Assembly: GCA_017466625.1 (NCBI GenBank)
Contig: JAFTTT010000127.1
Location: 1 to 42,797, forward strand
From: Clostridia bacterium
GTDB taxonomy: Bacteria > Bacillota > Clostridia > Oscillospirales > CAG-272
Direction of reading: 5' to 3'
Length of the DNA: 42,797 nt
A program made the translations under genes and the position numbers. Under the pieces are notes generated by a model. That model saw only the letters and a program-made list of their open reading frames with translations, had not been told where the DNA came from and made no database searches. Shown piece after piece: positions 23,627-31,640 of the stretch (within the stretch, counting starts at the first letter, position 1; each line of letters starts with the position of its first letter).

Positions 23627-23905
23627 ATGAAAAAGGGTGCACGGCTCAACTTCTTCATAAAGCTGACGATACTCGTCGTCATCTGCTTCTGCGCGGTAAA
23701 TATAATACGCCTGCGCACCGAATACAACAGTCTGCGCGCAACCGAAGCCGAGCTTCGCGCTCAAAAGGAGCAATACGAGGAGGAGATAGGACGGCTCAAG
23801 GAGGAGCTTGAGCAGCCGATGGACGACGAATACGTTATGCGTATCGCAAGAGAAAAGCTCGGATACTATCTGCCCGACGAGATTATTTTCTATAACGATA
23901 GATAA
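23627..23905 (+). CDS. divIC: Cell division protein DivIC (FtsB-like septum initiator)
   Basis: 92 residues from ATG 23627 (AAAGGA upstream); an in-frame ATG at 23471 lies in repeat C2 and is rejected. A short basic N-terminus and one membrane helix (FFIKLTILVVICFCAVNII) are followed by a coiled coil (TEYNSLRATEAELRAQKEQYEEEIGRL, given in part) and the typical DEYVMRIAREKLGYYLPDEIIF end. DivIC joins FtsL and DivIB in the divisome. The position after yabQ is conserved in Firmicutes. Confidence 0.93.
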   Translation: MKKGARLNFFIKLTILVVICFCAVNIIRLRTEYNSLRATEAELRAQKEQYEEEIGRLKEELEQPMDDEYVMRIAREKLGYYLPDEIIFYNDR

Positions 23906-23908
23906 CTA

Positions 23909-23937
23909 TTGATTTTGGAAGGTAAATAAGCTATAAT
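23909..23937 (+). promoter_or_regulatory. Promoter of the 23985 gene
   Basis: TTGATT (23909-23914), a 17-bp spacer and TATAAT (23932-23937), starting 4 bases after the divIC stop. Confidence 0.72.
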
Positions 23938-23938
23938 T

Positions 23939-23970
23939 ATACTGTATTACGTCGTAATACAGTATTTTAT
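23939..23970 (+). promoter_or_regulatory. 12-bp palindrome over the transcription start: operator and/or divIC terminator
   Basis: ATACTGTATTAC (23939-23950) pairs perfectly with GTAATACAGTAT (23954-23965) around GTC, followed by TTTTATTTTT. For transcripts coming from divIC it would work as a Rho-independent terminator, though it is AT-rich. For the promoter just upstream, +1 falls inside the left arm, which is where a repressor operator would sit. Confidence 0.6.
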
Positions 23971-23984
23971 TTTTGGCTTATATA

Positions 23985-24665
23985 ATGACCTATTTACTGA
24001 ACGATTACGGAAAACTATACTCGGTGTTTCTCGATAACGAGCTCGTGTTCGGATACGGCCGCGCCATGGTGTCGATAAAGCTCTTGTGCTGCGATTTCGA
24101 ATACGAGGGAAACGGAATTATTCTCTACGGAAGTAAGGAAAACGGACTTCTGCGCTCCTATAATAAGCTGACGCTGTCTGATAAGCCGTCCTTTTGCGCG
24201 ATGCACGACGGAAGAGCTGAGATAAAGCCGCTGAACGGGAGCAGAATAATACAAAACGAAAAGGACGGCGCCTATTCATTCACCTGCGTAAACGGCGAAA
24301 GCTCCTTGACGCTCATGCTTGACGGAAGCTGCCGTTGCGAGGGAAATACGGTATATTTCCGCCGCGGAAGGACGGAGATACGCTTCTCCGAGCCGACGGC
24401 GCCGAAGGCAAAGCGCGCAGGATGCGGCTTTGAATATGAAGCGCAAAGGTGTCTTGCGCTCATGACCGAGAATGGAGAAACGTCAGCGGAGAGCGAGCTG
24501 ATACCGCTTCTTACGCTTGTTGACGGACTGAAGAACGCGTCCTACGAACCGAGCCGGGCGGAAAGCATAAAAGCAATTATTGCGGATATGTCGGAGGAGA
24601 GCAGAATAACGGCGCAAGCCGTCCTTAACCGATACTACCGCGCATTTGGCATAGAAAAGAGATGA
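23985..24665 (+). CDS. Hypothetical protein behind a palindromic operator-like site
   Basis: 226 residues from ATG 23985; TTG 23973 is an alternative giving 230. Neither has a visible Shine-Dalgarno sequence, since the upstream bases are all A/T with GG only at 23975. I do not recognise the family. There is no signal peptide or membrane segment. The N-terminal half is beta-rich (MTYLLNDYGKLYSVFLDNELVFGYGR, NGIILYGSKENGL) and the C-terminal part is helical (SRAESIKAIIADMSEESRITAQAVLNRYYRAFG, landmarks only). It is followed 4 bp later by a DUF554 gene. Confidence 0.65.
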   Translation: MTYLLNDYGKLYSVFLDNELVFGYGRAMVSIKLLCCDFEYEGNGIILYGSKENGLLRSYNKLTLSDKPSFCAMHDGRAEIKPLNGSRIIQNEKDGAYSFTCVNGESSLTLMLDGSCRCEGNTVYFRRGRTEIRFSEPTAPKAKRAGCGFEYEAQRCLALMTENGETSAESELIPLLTLVDGLKNASYEPSRAESIKAIIADMSEESRITAQAVLNRYYRAFGIEKR

Positions 24666-24669
24666 TAAT

Positions 24670-25377
24670 ATGCAGGGAGTTTTATTCAATACCCTGACTG
24701 TAATAGTGGGAAGCATCCTCGGATGTCTTCTTAAAAAGGGGCTCCCGAAAAGAGTGACCGATACAGTAATGATCGGGCTCGGAATGTGTACCGTTTATAT
24801 CGGAGTGAGCGGAATGCTCGGCGGCAAAAATCCGCTCGTTTTGATACTTTCGGTCGCCTTCGGCGCGGCGATAGGGGCGATATTGCGCATCGACGACGGT
24901 ATCCACAAGCTTGGGGATACTGCCGAAAAGAAGTTCCGTAAGAACGGCAAAAGCGAGATTTCGCTTGCCGAGGGCGCGGTCAACGGATGCCTTATATTCT
25001 GCGTCGGTGCGATGACGATAGTCGGCTCGCTCAACGCCGGCTTCGGTGATAACGCGATGCTCTATACGAAGTCGATACTCGACCTCGTTTCGTCGACCGT
25101 GCTGGCGTCAACGCTCGGAATCGGCGTTCTCCTTTCGGCAATATTCGTATTCGTCTTCCAGGGCGGTCTTGCGCTCCTTGCAGAATACATAAGCCCGATA
25201 ATGACCGCGGAGCTGATAGCAGAGCTTACCTGTGTAGGATCTCTTATGGTCGCGCTGATAGGACTTAACCTTATGAAGATAACGAAGATAAAGGTCGCGG
25301 ATTTTCTTCCGGCCCTCGTCTTCGTGCCGATATTCGTATATCTTACGGGACTGCTCGAAAAGGCGGGAATACTGTGA
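24670..25377 (+). CDS. DUF554 family membrane protein (YdfK/YqgA-like)
   Basis: 235 residues, about seven hydrophobic segments. The start MQGVLFNTLTVIVGSILGCLLKKGLP and the central FCVGAMTIVGSLNAGFGDNAMLYTKSILDLVSS (landmarks) are signatures of DUF554, a family of inner-membrane proteins with no proven function, suspected to be transporters. The end, VADFLPALVFVPIFVYLTGLLEK, also fits. The stop overlaps the GTG/ATG region at the ispE start. Confidence 0.9.
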   Translation: MQGVLFNTLTVIVGSILGCLLKKGLPKRVTDTVMIGLGMCTVYIGVSGMLGGKNPLVLILSVAFGAAIGAILRIDDGIHKLGDTAEKKFRKNGKSEISLAEGAVNGCLIFCVGAMTIVGSLNAGFGDNAMLYTKSILDLVSSTVLASTLGIGVLLSAIFVFVFQGGLALLAEYISPIMTAELIAELTCVGSLMVALIGLNLMKITKIKVADFLPALVFVPIFVYLTGLLEKAGIL

Positions 25378-25388
25378 TGGGGTATGAT

Positions 25389-26219
25389 ATGATGACAGAA
25401 AAGGCGTATGCGAAAATAAACCTGTACCTTGACGTGCTTGGAAAGCGCGAGGACGGGTACCATAATATCTTGAACGTTATGACAGAGGTCAAAAGCGACA
25501 GCTTTTACGATACCGTAACGGTAAGTAAGGCGGAAGGCAGAAGCATGACGTGTACCGACCCGACCTTGACCGTCGGCGAGGACAACCTCTGCCTTAAAGC
25601 CGCAAAGGCGTTCTTTGACGCTCTCGGAAGCGGCGACGGATGCTTTATAGAGCTCGATAAGCACCTGCCCAGAGAGGCGGGACTCGGCGGCGGCAGCTCC
25701 GACGCGGCGGCAGTCCTCCGCGCGCTTAACGGGCTGTACGACGGCGTATTTGCGACCGAGGAGCTATGCAAGATCGGCGCAAAGATCGGCGCTGACGTGC
25801 CGTTTTGCGTCGTCGGCGGAACGATGCTCGCCGAGGGCATCGGCGAGATCCTTACTCCGTTCCCGTCGCTCCCGAAGTGCCATATAGTTATCAGCGGCGG
25901 CGTCGGTAAGGTCTCAACTCCCGAAGCGTACCGCGCGATCGACAGTACGCCCCCGTCGGCAAGAGGAGATATCGAAGCGCTCCGCAAAGCACTCGAAGGC
26001 GGCGACCTGAGTGAGATCGGTAAGCACCTCTATAACCGATTTGAAGATACCCTCCCGGCCTGCCAAGAGGTCAAAAAGTGTTTCATCGAAAACGGTGCCA
26101 TCGGTACACTTATGTCGGGCTCGGGCTCGGCTGTTTTCGGCATTTTTGATACCGAAAACGGCGCAAAAAATGCTCAAAACGGGCTCTTAAACGCCGGTTA
26201 CAGTGCATTTTTGGTATGA
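25389..26219 (+). CDS. ispE: 4-diphosphocytidyl-2-C-methyl-D-erythritol kinase
   Basis: A GHMP kinase of the MEP isoprenoid pathway that phosphorylates CDP-ME at the 2-hydroxyl. Family proteins begin just before KAYAKINLYLDVLGKREDGYH, so ATG 25389 or 25392 fits best; GTG 25374 and ATG 25377 are in frame upstream. The ATP loop is PREAGLGGGSSDAAA (about residues 92-106). IGADVPFCVVGGTMLAEGIGE and TLMSGSGSAVFGIF are the other two GHMP motifs. About 276 residues, near the usual 280-290. A bidirectional terminator follows. Confidence 0.95.
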   Translation: MMTEKAYAKINLYLDVLGKREDGYHNILNVMTEVKSDSFYDTVTVSKAEGRSMTCTDPTLTVGEDNLCLKAAKAFFDALGSGDGCFIELDKHLPREAGLGGGSSDAAAVLRALNGLYDGVFATEELCKIGAKIGADVPFCVVGGTMLAEGIGEILTPFPSLPKCHIVISGGVGKVSTPEAYRAIDSTPPSARGDIEALRKALEGGDLSEIGKHLYNRFEDTLPACQEVKKCFIENGAIGTLMSGSGSAVFGIFDTENGAKNAQNGLLNAGYSAFLV

Positions 26220-26227
26220 AAATAATC

Positions 26228-26255
26228 AAAAATCCACCCGAAAGGGTGGATTTTT
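26228..26255. terminator. Bidirectional terminator between ispE and the minus-strand gene
   Basis: AAAAATCCACCC (26228-26239), GAAA loop, GGGTGGATTTTT (26244-26255): a 12-bp perfect stem with A and T runs on both sides, between convergent genes. Confidence 0.92.
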
Positions 26256-26256
26256 A

Positions 26257-27543
26257 TTATCGGTGATTCGCCGCTTGACTTTCGAAATATTCTTCATAGC
26301 CGCTTACCTGTATCGCGGGAACGTAGGTCTTTGCGTAGATGGTAATCGGTTGTCCGTTTGAGTAGTAGGTAAAAGTTTTTTTGTAAAAGGCGTAGAACGG
26401 GATTACTATAGAAGTGTAATCGGGATTTGAAAGATATTCGATGTCGACATACTCATATTCTTCAAAGTTGACCTTGTCCTGCGTTGCCATACACAGCGGG
26501 CAGTTGTGTCCGCCGAATACGTAACCCTTATACAAAAGCTTTTCTGCCTCTTTAAGAGATATTCGCTTGGCATTCGCTATGTGGTCGTACGTTGTTGAAA
26601 CCGCAACTCTGTTTTTGACATAGTAGATGCAGGCATCAGTTAAAATACTGTCACTCACAATGTCGTTTGATGAGTTTTTATAATTGTCAAACAATATTTG
26701 AATGCAATCGGAAACGGGTTCTGTCATATATTTGTTCAGCGGATGGGCGTCTTCGCTATAGAAATATACATCTATTCTTTTTGCGCCGTGCGTTAAACTA
26801 CCACCAAAAGTCCGTACTATTTTTGCATCCTTAAAAGATACGCCGAAAATGTCGAACAGCTTATTTTTTATTGATTCGAGAGATCTCAAAATCTCCTCGT
26901 CGCTTAGTCGCTGGTCAATTTGTACCGTTTCTCCGTCCAAAACGATCTCACAGTTATTATCGTCGCTGTAAAGATTGCTGAACCAAAACGTGTTGGATGT
27001 TTTATCTTGCCGCAAAGAGTAACTGTATTTGCCCATTTTTTCCCCCGACGTGTATAGTTCATCGTCTTCGGTATCCTTTTTTACACTGTACGTTGGGGTG
27101 TCAATGCCGAGGGATTTGGAGAGCTCGGCAATAAATCCGTTAAAAAACTTTTTTAATTCCTTCTTGCTTGACTTTGTGCCGTCGCTGTATTTGTATATCG
27201 GCAAATATTTGATGTTTGGTATTTCATTAACATACAAATATTTCTCGTCGGGTACATATATCGTTTTATATGCGTTTGTGCCCCCAAATGCTTTATACCC
27301 TGGAGACAGCTTTGCGATGTCCGATGCCGAGTAATGCGCCGTGTTCCAGATCGGAACGATGTTTGAGATAACGGACAGCACCACGCTTGCGATCAGCGCA
27401 AAGCACGCGGCAAGCGCGCCGACGCGTACCCAAATGCTTCTTTTGCTTGATTTCCTTTTAAGCCGATTGTCCATCGAAACGAAGCGTTCGACTATGTCGG
27501 AATCTATATTACTTACGCCGTCTAAAAACTCATTTTCTTTCAT
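26257..27543 (-). CDS. Membrane protein encoded with the sigma factor (putative anti-sigma factor)
   Basis: 428 residues. The start overlaps the end of the sigma factor gene by 4 bases, the usual arrangement for an ECF sigma factor and its anti-sigma factor. A cytosolic stretch of about 38 residues (MKENEFLDGVSNIDSDIVERF…) is followed by one membrane helix (about 40-65, VRVGALAACFALIASVVLSVISN) and a large outer domain of about 360 residues that I do not recognise. The outer domain contains H346-N-C348-P-L-C351, an HxCxxC cluster that could bind metal or form a disulfide. No zinc-type HxxxCxxC motif is in the cytosolic part. The role as anti-sigma is inferred from context. Confidence 0.7.
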   Translation of the reverse strand: MKENEFLDGVSNIDSDIVERFVSMDNRLKRKSSKRSIWVRVGALAACFALIASVVLSVISNIVPIWNTAHYSASDIAKLSPGYKAFGGTNAYKTIYVPDEKYLYVNEIPNIKYLPIYKYSDGTKSSKKELKKFFNGFIAELSKSLGIDTPTYSVKKDTEDDELYTSGEKMGKYSYSLRQDKTSNTFWFSNLYSDDNNCEIVLDGETVQIDQRLSDEEILRSLESIKNKLFDIFGVSFKDAKIVRTFGGSLTHGAKRIDVYFYSEDAHPLNKYMTEPVSDCIQILFDNYKNSSNDIVSDSILTDACIYYVKNRVAVSTTYDHIANAKRISLKEAEKLLYKGYVFGGHNCPLCMATQDKVNFEEYEYVDIEYLSNPDYTSIVIPFYAFYKKTFTYYSNGQPITIYAKTYVPAIQVSGYEEYFESQAANHR

Positions 27544-28127
27544 GGAGTGTAGCCCTCCTTTTCAAGCTTTTCACTCAGCTCGCGCTTGATAGCCGCGATC
27601 TCCTTATTGACCGTCGATTCGCTGCAGAAAAGCGTTTTTGCGATCTCCTTTATCGGGCGCGCAACGTAATATCTGCTCATGAAGATATACATTCGCCTTT
27701 CCGATAGCGAACGGACGAAATCGCTTATAACGCGTCCCAGCTCTCTTGCGTCTGCCTCGGAATACATATCGTCCTCCGATATGAAATCTTCAAGCTCGGA
27801 TAACGACACAGTTATTTCCGACGCGACTCGCTTCTGCCTTTTTCTTGCCTTGTAGCAGTCTATGGCAGTACGACGCATGATGGTAGCGAGAAACGCCTGC
27901 AGAAAGGACGGACGGGCAGGCGGGATAGAGTTCCACGCGCCGATATAAGTGTCGTTCAGACATTCTTCCTCGTCGGCAGTGTTGTGAACGATATTGTGTG
28001 CAACCGAAAGCAAAAATCGCTTGTATTTTGCGTCGGTCTCTTTTATGGCTTGCTCGTCGCGTTGCCAATAAAGCTCGACGATATTTTCGTCGCTTATGAT
28101 AGGTGTCTGCTTGCTTTGAAGTTCCAT
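27540..28127 (-). CDS. ECF-like RNA polymerase sigma factor
   Basis: 195 residues. Region 2 is YKRFLLSVAHNIVHNTADEEECLNDTYIGAWNSIPP (about 33-68), with MRRTAIDCYKARKRQKR following. A linker (SELEDFISEDDMYSEADA) leads to region 4, SERRMYIFMSRYYVARPIKEIAKTLFCSESTVNKEIAAIKREL (helix-turn-helix; landmarks only). It has no region 1 or 3, as in ECF sigma factors. AAGGAGGT precedes the ATG. It is cotranscribed with the membrane protein gene it overlaps. A SigA-type promoter lies upstream, so basal expression does not need autoregulation. Confidence 0.92.
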   Translation of the reverse strand: MELQSKQTPIISDENIVELYWQRDEQAIKETDAKYKRFLLSVAHNIVHNTADEEECLNDTYIGAWNSIPPARPSFLQAFLATIMRRTAIDCYKARKRQKRVASEITVSLSELEDFISEDDMYSEADARELGRVISDFVRSLSERRMYIFMSRYYVARPIKEIAKTLFCSESTVNKEIAAIKRELSEKLEKEGYTP

Positions 28128-28217
28128 ACCGTACCTCCTTTTCCAATAGTCTGAAGGCCCTTCATAAATACAGTCGACAAAAAACGGAAAAGCTGTAAAA
28201 GAAATTGAGTTTTTTAT

Positions 28218-28246
28218 ATTATATCATATTGAGAAGAGCGTGTAAA
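28218..28246 (-). promoter_or_regulatory. Promoter of the sigma factor operon
   Basis: On the minus strand, TTTACA (28241-28246), a 17-bp spacer and TATAAT (28218-28223). This gives a leader of about 85 nt before the start codon. Confidence 0.75.
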
Positions 28247-28264
28247 TGCTTTGAATGAAGGTGA

Positions 28265-28380
28265 TGTAACATCGTTTCCAAACGGGCTGTCGTGGGCGCC
28301 AGCCCCTACCGCGCAAATTTTGGACGTTTCTCGGTAGGGGTCGGCGCCCCGACGACCCGTAAAAAGGAACGTAACATCGT
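28265..28380. repeat. Dispersed intergenic repeat, family B copy 2
   Basis: The core (about 28284-28360) begins CGGGCTGTCGTGGGCGCC and ends GACGACCCG, and equals the reverse complement of copy B1 (4791-4913) with only scattered changes. Both copies are flanked by (T/C)AACATCG. It lies just upstream of the sigma promoter. Confidence 0.78.
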
Positions 28381-28414
28381 TTTTACACGGGAGGGGAACC
28401 CCCTCCCCTACGGA
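28371..28414 (+). repeat. Dispersed intergenic repeat, family E copy 1
   Basis: GTAACATCGTTTTTACACGGG followed by a hairpin GGGAGGGG-AAC-CCCCTCCC and CTAC. Copy 2 at 42598 has the same frame with a different hairpin. It overlaps the right flank of B2. Confidence 0.6.
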
Positions 28415-28451
28415 AATAGAGTGAACGTCGTCTTGCTTTCTCTCAAGAAAT

Positions 28452-28486
28452 AAAACCGCCCTGCTCATTTGAACAAGGCGGTTTTT
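28452..28486 (-). terminator. Terminator of rsmG
   Basis: AAAACCGCC (28452-28460) pairs with GGCGGTTTT (28477-28485), with further partial pairing (TG/CA) inside. On the minus strand it ends in a T-rich run, 7 bases after the rsmG stop. Confidence 0.8.
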
Positions 28487-28492
28487 GTGTGT

Positions 28493-29203
28493 TTATAACG
28501 GTTTTGATGAAATTCTCGCGTAGGCGCGGGGGAACTGCGGAGGGGTATCGCAGCGTTTGTCGATTATGATGAGACAGCGTTCCTCGTTTTCGCCTCCGAC
28601 GAGGGTGAATTTTTTGACCTCGCGCGGCTTGCCGCCGAGCGTGCCGATGCCCGAGAGGGCTTCGGAAAGCTCCTCGTCTGCAAGGCGGCTCTTCATTGAT
28701 AAGAATACTCCGCCGACCTTCAAAAACGGCAGGCAAAGCTCGGAAAGCACGTTCAGACGCGCGACCGCGCGTGCGCTGACTACTGTGTAGCGCTGACGGT
28801 AGCTGCGGTTGTTCGCGAGCGTTTCTGCCCGTGCCGAAATCGTTTTGAGGTTATTTATGCCGAGCTTTTCGGCGGTCGATCTGATGAATTCGATCTTCTT
28901 GCCCGTGCTGTCGAGGGCCGTGACCGATATATCGGGGCGTAGGATCGCAAACGGAAAGGCGGGGAGTCCCGCGCCGCTTCCGACGTCGAGCAGATCTGCC
29001 CCCTGCGGTATGTCGTTTATGCAAACGGCACAGTCGGCGATGTGCTTGATTATTGCCTCGTCGGGATCCTTTATTGCGGTGAGATTGGTCGTTTTATTCG
29101 TTTCGAGAAGCTCGGTCAGATAATCGGACAGGAGCTTCGCTTGCGGATTATTGACGGACACACCGTTTTCCTTTCGTGCGGTCTTCATTTTCTCTGAATA
29201 CAT
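28493..29203 (-). CDS. rsmG: 16S rRNA (guanine527-N7)-methyltransferase
   Basis: 236 residues from the ATG at 29203 (AAAGAGGT upstream). A longer frame to 29308 is encoded by repeat C3 and is not part of the family. The SAM-binding core is ADLLDVGSGAGLPAFPFAI, with VTALDSTGKKIEFI, TISARAETLA and VSARAVARLNVLSELCLPFLKVGG downstream, all RsmG signatures. It follows mnmG in many Firmicutes, as here, with repeat C3 between them. Loss of RsmG gives low-level streptomycin resistance in several species. Confidence 0.95.
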   Translation of the reverse strand: MYSEKMKTARKENGVSVNNPQAKLLSDYLTELLETNKTTNLTAIKDPDEAIIKHIADCAVCINDIPQGADLLDVGSGAGLPAFPFAILRPDISVTALDSTGKKIEFIRSTAEKLGINNLKTISARAETLANNRSYRQRYTVVSARAVARLNVLSELCLPFLKVGGVFLSMKSRLADEELSEALSGIGTLGGKPREVKKFTLVGGENEERCLIIIDKRCDTPPQFPRAYARISSKPL

Positions 29204-29244
29204 TTTGACCTCTTTATTTTGAAGGGCTTGTGACGATGTTGCAT

Positions 29245-29426
29245 GGCTCCCTCCGGGAGGGAGCTGTCGGCGCAGCCGACTGAAGGAGCCATCGGGCGAG
29301 AAACGCACGGTGACAAATATTTAGGGAACCGCATTTGATGAGGCGGGCAACTTCGCGGGATTATGTACATCGCGTGCTCCCTTCGTCATTTGCTTCGCAA
29401 ATGCCACCTCCCTCCCGGAGGGAGGC
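29245..29426 (+). repeat. Dispersed intergenic repeat, family C copy 3
   Basis: About 182 bp. Left palindrome GGCTCCCTCCGGGAGGGAGC, inner hairpin GTCGGC-GCA-GCCGAC (29266-29280), right hairpin ATTTGC-TTC-GCAAAT and right palindrome CCTCCCTCCCGGAGGGAGGC. It sits between mnmG and rsmG, antisense to them in orientation, and fills that gap. Confidence 0.9.
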
Positions 29427-29470
29427 ATTGACACACAGCTCGCCCATATGGGGTAGAGTGATTGAGAAGA

Positions 29471-31339
29471 TTACTCCTTCGCCTTCAACCAAATAAGCAG
29501 TACGGAAATATCGGCAGGACTGACGCCGCTTATGCGCGATGCCTGACCGATGTCGGACGGCTTTATCTTATTCAGCTTCTGGCGTGCTTCGAGTCGAAGT
29601 CCGTCGATCTTCGAATAGTCGATGTCGGGCGAGAGCTTCTTCTCGGAAAGCTTTTCGAGCTTCTTTGCCTCGTTCTTCTGGCGCTCGATGTAGCCCTCGT
29701 ACTTTATCTGCACCTCTGCTTCGTAGCGCACGCGGTAGGGGAGATTCGGACGCGTTACGTCGAACTCGGCAAGCATTTCGTAGCTCACCTGCGGACGGCG
29801 AATTAGGTCGGATAGGCGCATACCTGTCGTCATCGGTACCGTTCCCGCCTCGGTCAGAAGCTCGTTTAATTTATCGGACGGCGGGATAGATGTCTTGGAT
29901 AGACGTCTTATCTCGTCCTTTATCATTTGCTGTTCGTTTTGGTATGCCTCGTAGCGCTCGTCGCTGATGAGGCCTGCGTATCTGCCGTACTCGATCAGGC
30001 GCTCCTCGGCGTTATCCTGGCGGAGAAGCAGACGGTATTCGGAGCGCGATGTCATAATTCTGTACGGCTCATTCGTTCCCTTTGTGACGAGGTCGTCGAT
30101 GAGCGTACCGATATAGGAGCTGTCGCGCGAGAGGATTATCTGCTCGCGGCCCCGGAGGTCAAGTGCGGCATTTATGCCCGCGATAAGTCCCTGCGCTGCG
30201 GCTTCCTCGTATCCCGAGGTGCCGTTGAACTGACCTGCGCCGTAGAGACCTTTTATGCTTTTGAATTCGAGAGTGGGATAAAGCTCCGTCGGGTCGCAGC
30301 AGTCGTATTCGATCGCGTACGCGTTACGCATCACCTGTGCGTTTTCAAAGCCCTTTATCGAGTGTAGCATATCCTCCTGAACGTCCTCGGGGAGCGAGGA
30401 GGAGAAGCCCTGGAGGTACATTTCGTCGGTGTCTGCGCCCGTCGGCTCAACGAAGAGCTGATGGCGCTCCTTATCGGAGAAGCGGACGACCTTGTCCTCG
30501 ATGCTCGGGCAATAGCGCGGTCCTACGCCCTCGATAACGCCCGAATAGAGGGGCGACCTATGCAGATTCGCGCGGATTATTTCGTGCGTTTCAGAGTTCG
30601 TATACGCGGTGTGGCAGGGTATCTGCGTGATACCGTTAAGCGCTTCTGCGTCGGTATCGCGCGAGTATGGAGTTATATATTCCTCGCCGTCCTGACGCTC
30701 GAGGATGTCGAGGTCGATGGTACGGCGGTGTATGCGTGCGGGTGTACCCGTCTTGAAGCGGCGGAGCGTTATGCCGAGCTCGCGGAGATTGTCTGAAAGA
30801 CCCTTTGAGGGAAGCATTCCGTCGGGACCCGACGAAAATGCGTTTTCACCAACGACGATACGGCTGTCAAGAAAGGTTCCGCTTGCGATTATCACGCGCT
30901 CGCATTTCCATTCTGTGCCGAGCGCGGTAACGACGCCCGTTATTCTGCCGTCTTCGACGTTTATCCTTACGATCTCTGCCTGAACGAGACGGAGGTTTTC
31001 TGTGTTTTCGATGACGCCCTTCATTACCGAACGGTATTTTAGACGGTCTGCCTGTATTCTTTTTGAACGGACGGCGGGGCCTTTGCCCGTATTGAGAGTG
31101 CGGCTCTGGAGGGTGACCTTATCGGCACTTCTGCCCATTTCACCGCCGAGCGCGTCTATTTCAAATACGAGGTGGCCTTTGCCTGTACCGCCTATTGACG
31201 GGTTGCAGGGCATATTGCCGATGGCGTCGAGGTTCATTGTGAAGAGAACCGTGTCGATGCCCATTCTGGCTGAAGCGAGTGCCGCTTCGATGCCTGCGTG
31301 ACCTGCGCCGATGACGGAGATTTTTGTGGTTTTTATCAT
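29471..31339 (-). CDS. mnmG: tRNA U34 carboxymethylaminomethyl modification enzyme MnmG
   Basis: An FAD protein that, with the GTPase MnmE, puts the cmnm5 or nm5 group on wobble U34 of some tRNAs. 622 residues, typical length. The FAD fold starts at [21 protein letters not shown], then [66 protein letters not shown] and [21 protein letters not shown]. The C-terminal helical domain ends [19 protein letters not shown] (as SRISGVSP…). The start codon has only a weak ribosome binding site. mnmE is not in the window; mnmM lies upstream on the same strand. Confidence 0.97.
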   Translation of the reverse strand: MIKTTKISVIGAGHAGIEAALASARMGIDTVLFTMNLDAIGNMPCNPSIGGTGKGHLVFEIDALGGEMGRSADKVTLQSRTLNTGKGPAVRSKRIQADRLKYRSVMKGVIENTENLRLVQAEIVRINVEDGRITGVVTALGTEWKCERVIIASGTFLDSRIVVGENAFSSGPDGMLPSKGLSDNLRELGITLRRFKTGTPARIHRRTIDLDILERQDGEEYITPYSRDTDAEALNGITQIPCHTAYTNSETHEIIRANLHRSPLYSGVIEGVGPRYCPSIEDKVVRFSDKERHQLFVEPTGADTDEMYLQGFSSSLPEDVQEDMLHSIKGFENAQVMRNAYAIEYDCCDPTELYPTLEFKSIKGLYGAGQFNGTSGYEEAAAQGLIAGINAALDLRGREQIILSRDSSYIGTLIDDLVTKGTNEPYRIMTSRSEYRLLLRQDNAEERLIEYGRYAGLISDERYEAYQNEQQMIKDEIRRLSKTSIPPSDKLNELLTEAGTVPMTTGMRLSDLIRRPQVSYEMLAEFDVTRPNLPYRVRYEAEVQIKYEGYIERQKNEAKKLEKLSEKKLSPDIDYSKIDGLRLEARQKLNKIKPSDIGQASRISGVSPADISVLLIWLKAKE

Positions 31340-31362
31340 TGTATTTTCCGTAAAAATGATTT

Positions 31363-31436
31363 ATCCTTTTCGTAAAGAAAAGGATGAAAAGAATGTTTTT
31401 CTTTTTCTCACCTTTCTTGCTTGCCCAAGAAAGGTG
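31363..31436. terminator. Two strong hairpins between mnmM and mnmG
   Basis: ATCCTTTTC-GTAAA-GAAAAGGAT (31363-31385) and CACCTTTCTTG (31409-31419) with CAAGAAAGGTG (31426-31436), both perfect, separated by a T-rich stretch. On the minus strand they lie between mnmM and mnmG. They may terminate mnmM read-through, or be part of repeat D2. Confidence 0.5.
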
Positions 31437-31438
31437 AC

Positions 31439-31508
31439 CAAAGAACGGCACCAAGGAGACAACGGGTTTGAATTTTGCCTTTGCAAAATTCTGCACACGT
31501 TTTCTCCT
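31439..31508 (+). repeat. Dispersed intergenic repeat, family D copy 2
   Basis: Matches copy 1 (15001-15066): AAAGAAC…CCAAGGAGACAACGGGTTTG, hairpin GAATTTTGC-CTTT-GCAAAATTC and TGCACACGTTTTC. The stem is identical and the loop differs. It lies in the 300-bp gap upstream of mnmG. Confidence 0.75.
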
Positions 31509-31554
31509 TTGGAAACCTCTTTCGATTTTAGCAGAAACATTTAAGCGTTTTTTG

Positions 31555-31609
31555 GTAGGGGAGGGGCAAGCTCGGAGCCCCCAAAGCTCATTTCATTCGC
31601 TTCGGGGAA
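31555..31609. repeat. Dispersed intergenic repeat, family G copy 2
   Basis: GTAGGGGAGGGGCAAGCTCGG…CCCCCAAAGCTC…TTCGGGGAA matches the reverse complement of 4936-5000 with about one difference in five bases. It lies just past the mnmM stop. Confidence 0.5.
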
Positions 31610-31640
31610 TCTCGCGCGCTCCTCCCGTCGCGCTATAATA

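Noticed and set aside
23471..23905. Longer DivIC start at 23471 and longer RsmG start at 29308
   Set aside because: Both extensions are translated repeat C sequence, and good ribosome binding sites precede the internal ATGs used here.
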